Assembly: GCF_001580545.1 (NCBI RefSeq)
Contig: NZ_LRBG01000001.1
Span: 62,001 to 126,000, forward strand
Length of the DNA stretch: 64,000 bases
From: Paraburkholderia monticola
Lineage (GTDB): Bacteria > Pseudomonadota > Gammaproteobacteria > Burkholderiales > Burkholderiaceae
Direction: 5' to 3'
The notes beneath the pieces were generated by a model. It was not told where the DNA came from. It saw only the letters and a program-made list of their open reading frames with translations, and made no database searches. This document shows positions 61,658 to 64,000 of this stretch, one piece after another. The position numbers and the translations under genes are program-made. Positions within the stretch are counted from its first letter, which is position 1, and each line of letters opens with the position of its first letter.

Positions 61658-63670
61658 ATGGCATTCATCATCGACTCGTCACCTAAAGCAAAACGAAGGC
61701 GTGCAAAACCCGGCGAAGCAAGATCGCGCAATCGTAAGAGACCTGAAGCACGAGAACAGCACGTAACCGCAGTTGAAATATCACTGGATGTCCTGCTCGG
61801 CCCACCCGCGCTGGTAGATGTGATCGTTGGCGATCTGCCGATTACCTCACTGCCTCTCGCCAATATCCCGTGGCCACGCTTTGAAGCGCTATGCGCACAG
61901 ATCCTCAACGATGGAGGTGAAGAGAAGGTTCGTCAGGCGGTACAGTACGGACGACCGGGGCAAGATCAGTACGGCATCGATATCGTCGCATACCGTATCG
62001 GTGCACAGAAGCACATCGTCGCTCAGTGTAAGCGCGTGCGGCGATTGTCAGCCAGAAATATAGAAGATGCAGTCAACGATTTCCTGAGTGGTCCGAAGGC
62101 TAGCTCCACAAGCAAATACATATTTTGTACGACGACAACGCTGGGTGAAGAGACAGCTGCAGTGGATGCCTGGACGAACGCATACAACCGGCTTATCGTC
62201 GCAAACGTTGAGGCAGAGCTGTGGGATTTCGCTCGTCTGAATGATTTGCTGCGCACGCGGCCCGCAATCGTCACGCGATTTTTCGGAGCTGAGTGTGCGC
62301 GACGATTCTGCGACCCGGCGTCACCATCGGGAATGTATCCGTCGCAATTCAGACAACACTTCGTCGGGCAGTTCGAGAATCAGCTTGCTCTTGAACAGGT
62401 GACAACCCGACTGGACGTCAACCTCCCCTGCGAGAGATTCGCCCATTTTGGTGGAATCCTGACGTTTGCGCGTGCGGACCTGAGCGGAATCAGTTTTGCA
62501 ATTAGCGCGAAGACACTCCTCACGTGGGCTCAATGGCGAGTATGGGCAACGATGAAGCACACTGAGCGGCCGTACGCACAGCAAAGTTCCGTGCCTGGAC
62601 GGTACGTTCTTTCCGCTGACGGTGTTCGGCTGACGCTAAACGCCGAAGAAGTTGAGGACCTGGACTGGATTCTTTGCAAAGCGTGGGAAGGTTTCCTGCA
62701 AGCTGCCAATGAACTTGAAAAATATTGGCGCTTTCTCCGGTTTCCTCGTTTGACGCACGATGAACAAGGCTTTGTGGTGGCGCGCGTCAGTCGTGACACC
62801 TGGAGAGCGATGCTGGATTTCGCAAATACGCATGATTTCGAGAAGGGCGACACGTCAAGACACATTTTCGACCGCAGCGCAGGCCTGCTGAAAATCTATA
62901 ATCCAAGCAGCAGGCAAACCACGGCATCAGTGCATCACCTCGTGCTTAAAGCGGTATCAGACGGTGAGAGCGCTTTACAGTGGGAACAAGACAGTCTTCT
63001 CTTAATCTGGCAGCCGCCGACGGTTGCGCCCGGTGACAGCAGCTTGGTCGGCCCCGCTGGATATTGGGACGTCGAGCATGCACATGAGTGGCTGGTAGAT
63101 ACCTTCGCGGGCTGGGCAAATGACTGGGCGAAGCAGACGCAAGCGCCTGAAACCCGCACAGGCTGGTTAAGGCGGACCCGGGGTCACCCTCCTGCCGAGC
63201 CCTTCGAGCTGCATATCGACTCCCACGCGATTCTGCCGCGACGGGATTTCCATTCGCCACGCACCGTATCTGAACTGATCGAATTCTGCACACATCTTCA
63301 GGGGCATTTCTACCTCGACAAGTCGGGCGTACCCGTTAAGCGAGAAACGACCACCAATGTTTTGCAACTCGTCCTGCGGTTCCTCAGCCTAGGCGGCGAA
63401 GGAGAAAGACGATACATCGCCGGGAAGCTGACACTTCGATCGGACATGCTGGACGGGGCAATTCCGGGTCTCATTGCTGACACCTCAAAACGCTTTGACC
63501 TCGTGGCTTGGCTCGATAATGCTCTTCGTTGCCTGATCCAGTTGCTGCGCAACGCCGAGCGCCTCACCCAATCCGATATCGACTTTGCCGTCGACCTGCT
63601 GATGCCCGCCGCGAACAGAGTACGTGAGGATCTCCTGTGTCAGGCGTTCTCGCTGCGAGCCTCTTCGTAG
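61658..63670 (+). CDS. PD-(D/E)XK (Mrr-like) nuclease domain protein
   Basis: The 670-residue protein has a basic, arginine-rich N-terminus (10-34) and then a restriction-endonuclease-like domain, about 65-240: Glu76 (PRFEALC), Asp108 (QYGIDIVAY) and Gln123-x-Lys125 (AQCKR), the D-(E/Q)xK site of the Mrr class. The C-terminal 400 residues are not recognised; they contain several tryptophans (about 300-345 and 465-500) and may be a target-recognition or partner-binding part. The start at 61658 is chosen; a TTG at 61622 is the alternative. It follows the SIR2 gene by 213 bp, and the MBL-type gene follows. Confidence 0.75.
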   Translation: MAFIIDSSPKAKRRRAKPGEARSRNRKRPEAREQHVTAVEISLDVLLGPPALVDVIVGDLPITSLPLANIPWPRFEALCAQILNDGGEEKVRQAVQYGRPGQDQYGIDIVAYRIGAQKHIVAQCKRVRRLSARNIEDAVNDFLSGPKASSTSKYIFCTTTTLGEETAAVDAWTNAYNRLIVANVEAELWDFARLNDLLRTRPAIVTRFFGAECARRFCDPASPSGMYPSQFRQHFVGQFENQLALEQVTTRLDVNLPCERFAHFGGILTFARADLSGISFAISAKTLLTWAQWRVWATMKHTERPYAQQSSVPGRYVLSADGVRLTLNAEEVEDLDWILCKAWEGFLQAANELEKYWRFLRFPRLTHDEQGFVVARVSRDTWRAMLDFANTHDFEKGDTSRHIFDRSAGLLKIYNPSSRQTTASVHHLVLKAVSDGESALQWEQDSLLLIWQPPTVAPGDSSLVGPAGYWDVEHAHEWLVDTFAGWANDWAKQTQAPETRTGWLRRTRGHPPAEPFELHIDSHAILPRRDFHSPRTVSELIEFCTHLQGHFYLDKSGVPVKRETTTNVLQLVLRFLSLGGEGERRYIAGKLTLRSDMLDGAIPGLIADTSKRFDLVAWLDNALRCLIQLLRNAERLTQSDIDFAVDLLMPAANRVREDLLCQAFSLRASS

Positions 63671-63834
63671 ACCAAGCCTGGACCACATCCGATTCCATGT
63701 GCCGGACATGCGGGAAACCGGCTCGCGCACGTCCGTCGCCCGTTTCGCGGGACCGGTTCGCGGGTGACGGAACCTTTACGCCCAAACATTACAATTAAAT
63801 TACATAGCCTCGCAGAGACCACAATATCTTGTGG

Positions 63835-63863
63835 TTGACGTTTTATCCAGTAGCCCATATAGT
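63835..63863 (+). promoter_or_regulatory. Promoter of the MBL-fold gene
   Basis: TTGACG (63835-63840) and TATAGT (63858-63863) with a 17-bp spacer form a good sigma-70 promoter 61 bp before the start of the MBL-fold gene, within an AT-rich patch. It implies independent transcription of this gene from the nuclease gene. Confidence 0.65.
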
Positions 63864-63871
63864 GAAAACAA

Positions 63872-63901
63872 GGAGGGCTTCCGATATCGATAGGCCCCTC
63901 C
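63872..63901. promoter_or_regulatory. Inverted repeat in the leader of the MBL-fold gene
   Basis: GGAGGG (63872-63877) pairs with CCCTCC (63896-63901), and CGATATCG (63882-63889) lies in the centre. Placed between the -10 box and the start codon, it may be an operator or a leader hairpin. Confidence 0.4.
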
Positions 63902-63923
63902 AGCACGCTACGAAGAGGCCACA

Positions 63924-64000
63924 GTGACAACAACGCATTTCGTGAAGTTCTATGGCGTCGCCAATGGCGATACTGCCCAGGTGATACTCGACAACGGTCG
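63924..64000 (+). CDS. Start of a metallo-beta-lactamase-fold protein, cut by the window end
   Basis: The 25 visible codons from a GTG at 63924, with GAGG five bases upstream, begin VTTTHFVKFYGVANGDT followed by AQVILDNGR. The phrase with GNGDT and a strand ending in NGR is the typical start of ComEC-like/MBL-fold metallohydrolases, including those beside defence genes. The active-site HxHxDH would lie beyond the window. Length and function cannot be judged. Confidence 0.6.
   Translation, partial: MTTTHFVKFYGVANGDTAQVILDNG

Larger units (their letters stand above)
50167..64000. mobile_element. Genomic island at tRNA-Leu, left part
   Basis: The island starts after the second tRNA-Leu with a tyrosine integrase read away from the tRNA. 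It then carries genes not expected in the core: an HNH-like/unknown pair, a TrlF-type ATPase, a large SIR2 protein, a PD-(D/E)XK protein and an MBL-fold protein. The base composition looks lower in GC than the core genes at 7-49 kb. The distal att site lies beyond the window, so length is unknown. Confidence 0.8.

Overview
The window looks like a chromosomal segment of a high-GC betaproteobacterium of the Burkholderia/Paraburkholderia group. This rests on the recognised core genes and their order: NUDIX hydrolase-aat-bpt-pyrD; rnr-rlmB-rpiA; an ssu sulfonate operon ending in a Mop protein; and a UPF0303 protein next to an initiator tRNA. The genus is inferred from memory of these families; no search was run.

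Three parts can be told apart. (1) Positions 1-6849 are the right end of a small integrated element with no capsid genes. It carries a tyrosine integrase, an AlpA-like regulator, a split replication module (zinc-finger/Toprim primase plus DUF927 ATPase) in a tightly overlapping minus-strand operon, and a cluster of octamer repeats that resembles an origin. It ends in a duplicated 3' end of tRNA-His, read here as attR. (2) Positions 6850-50166 are core chromosome. They hold small exported proteins, ssuD-ssuC-ssuB-mop, a TetR-controlled acyl-CoA/short-chain dehydrogenase locus, a SMR transporter, tRNA-fMet, N-degron transferases (aat, bpt), pyrD, an amino-acid ABC importer without its ATPase gene, a GntR regulator, and a glycan locus spread over 27-45 kb. 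The glycan locus comprises ManC, a two-domain hydrolase, a flippase, a polyprenyl-phosphate hexose transferase, a GT4 and a GH2. Inside it lies an operon for a carrier protein, an acyl-CoA dehydrogenase-like protein, an amino acid:[carrier protein] ligase and a DUF1839 protein. Then come rpiA, rlmB, rnr and two tandem tRNA-Leu(CAG) genes. (3) From the second tRNA-Leu to the window end is an integrated island. It has an integrase, a divergent HNH-like/unknown gene pair, and then a rightward run of a TrlF-type PHP+ABC-ATPase, a 1188-residue SIR2 protein, a protein with an Mrr-like PD-(D/E)XK nuclease domain, and the start of a metallo-beta-lactamase-fold protein. The content is typical of a defence island.

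Two gene sets are the best candidates for little-described biology. One is the TrlF/SIR2/nuclease/MBL run at 54.4-64 kb. The other is the carrier-protein aminoacylation operon at 33.2-39.5 kb beside the glycan genes. Both proposals are inferences from domain content and gene order.
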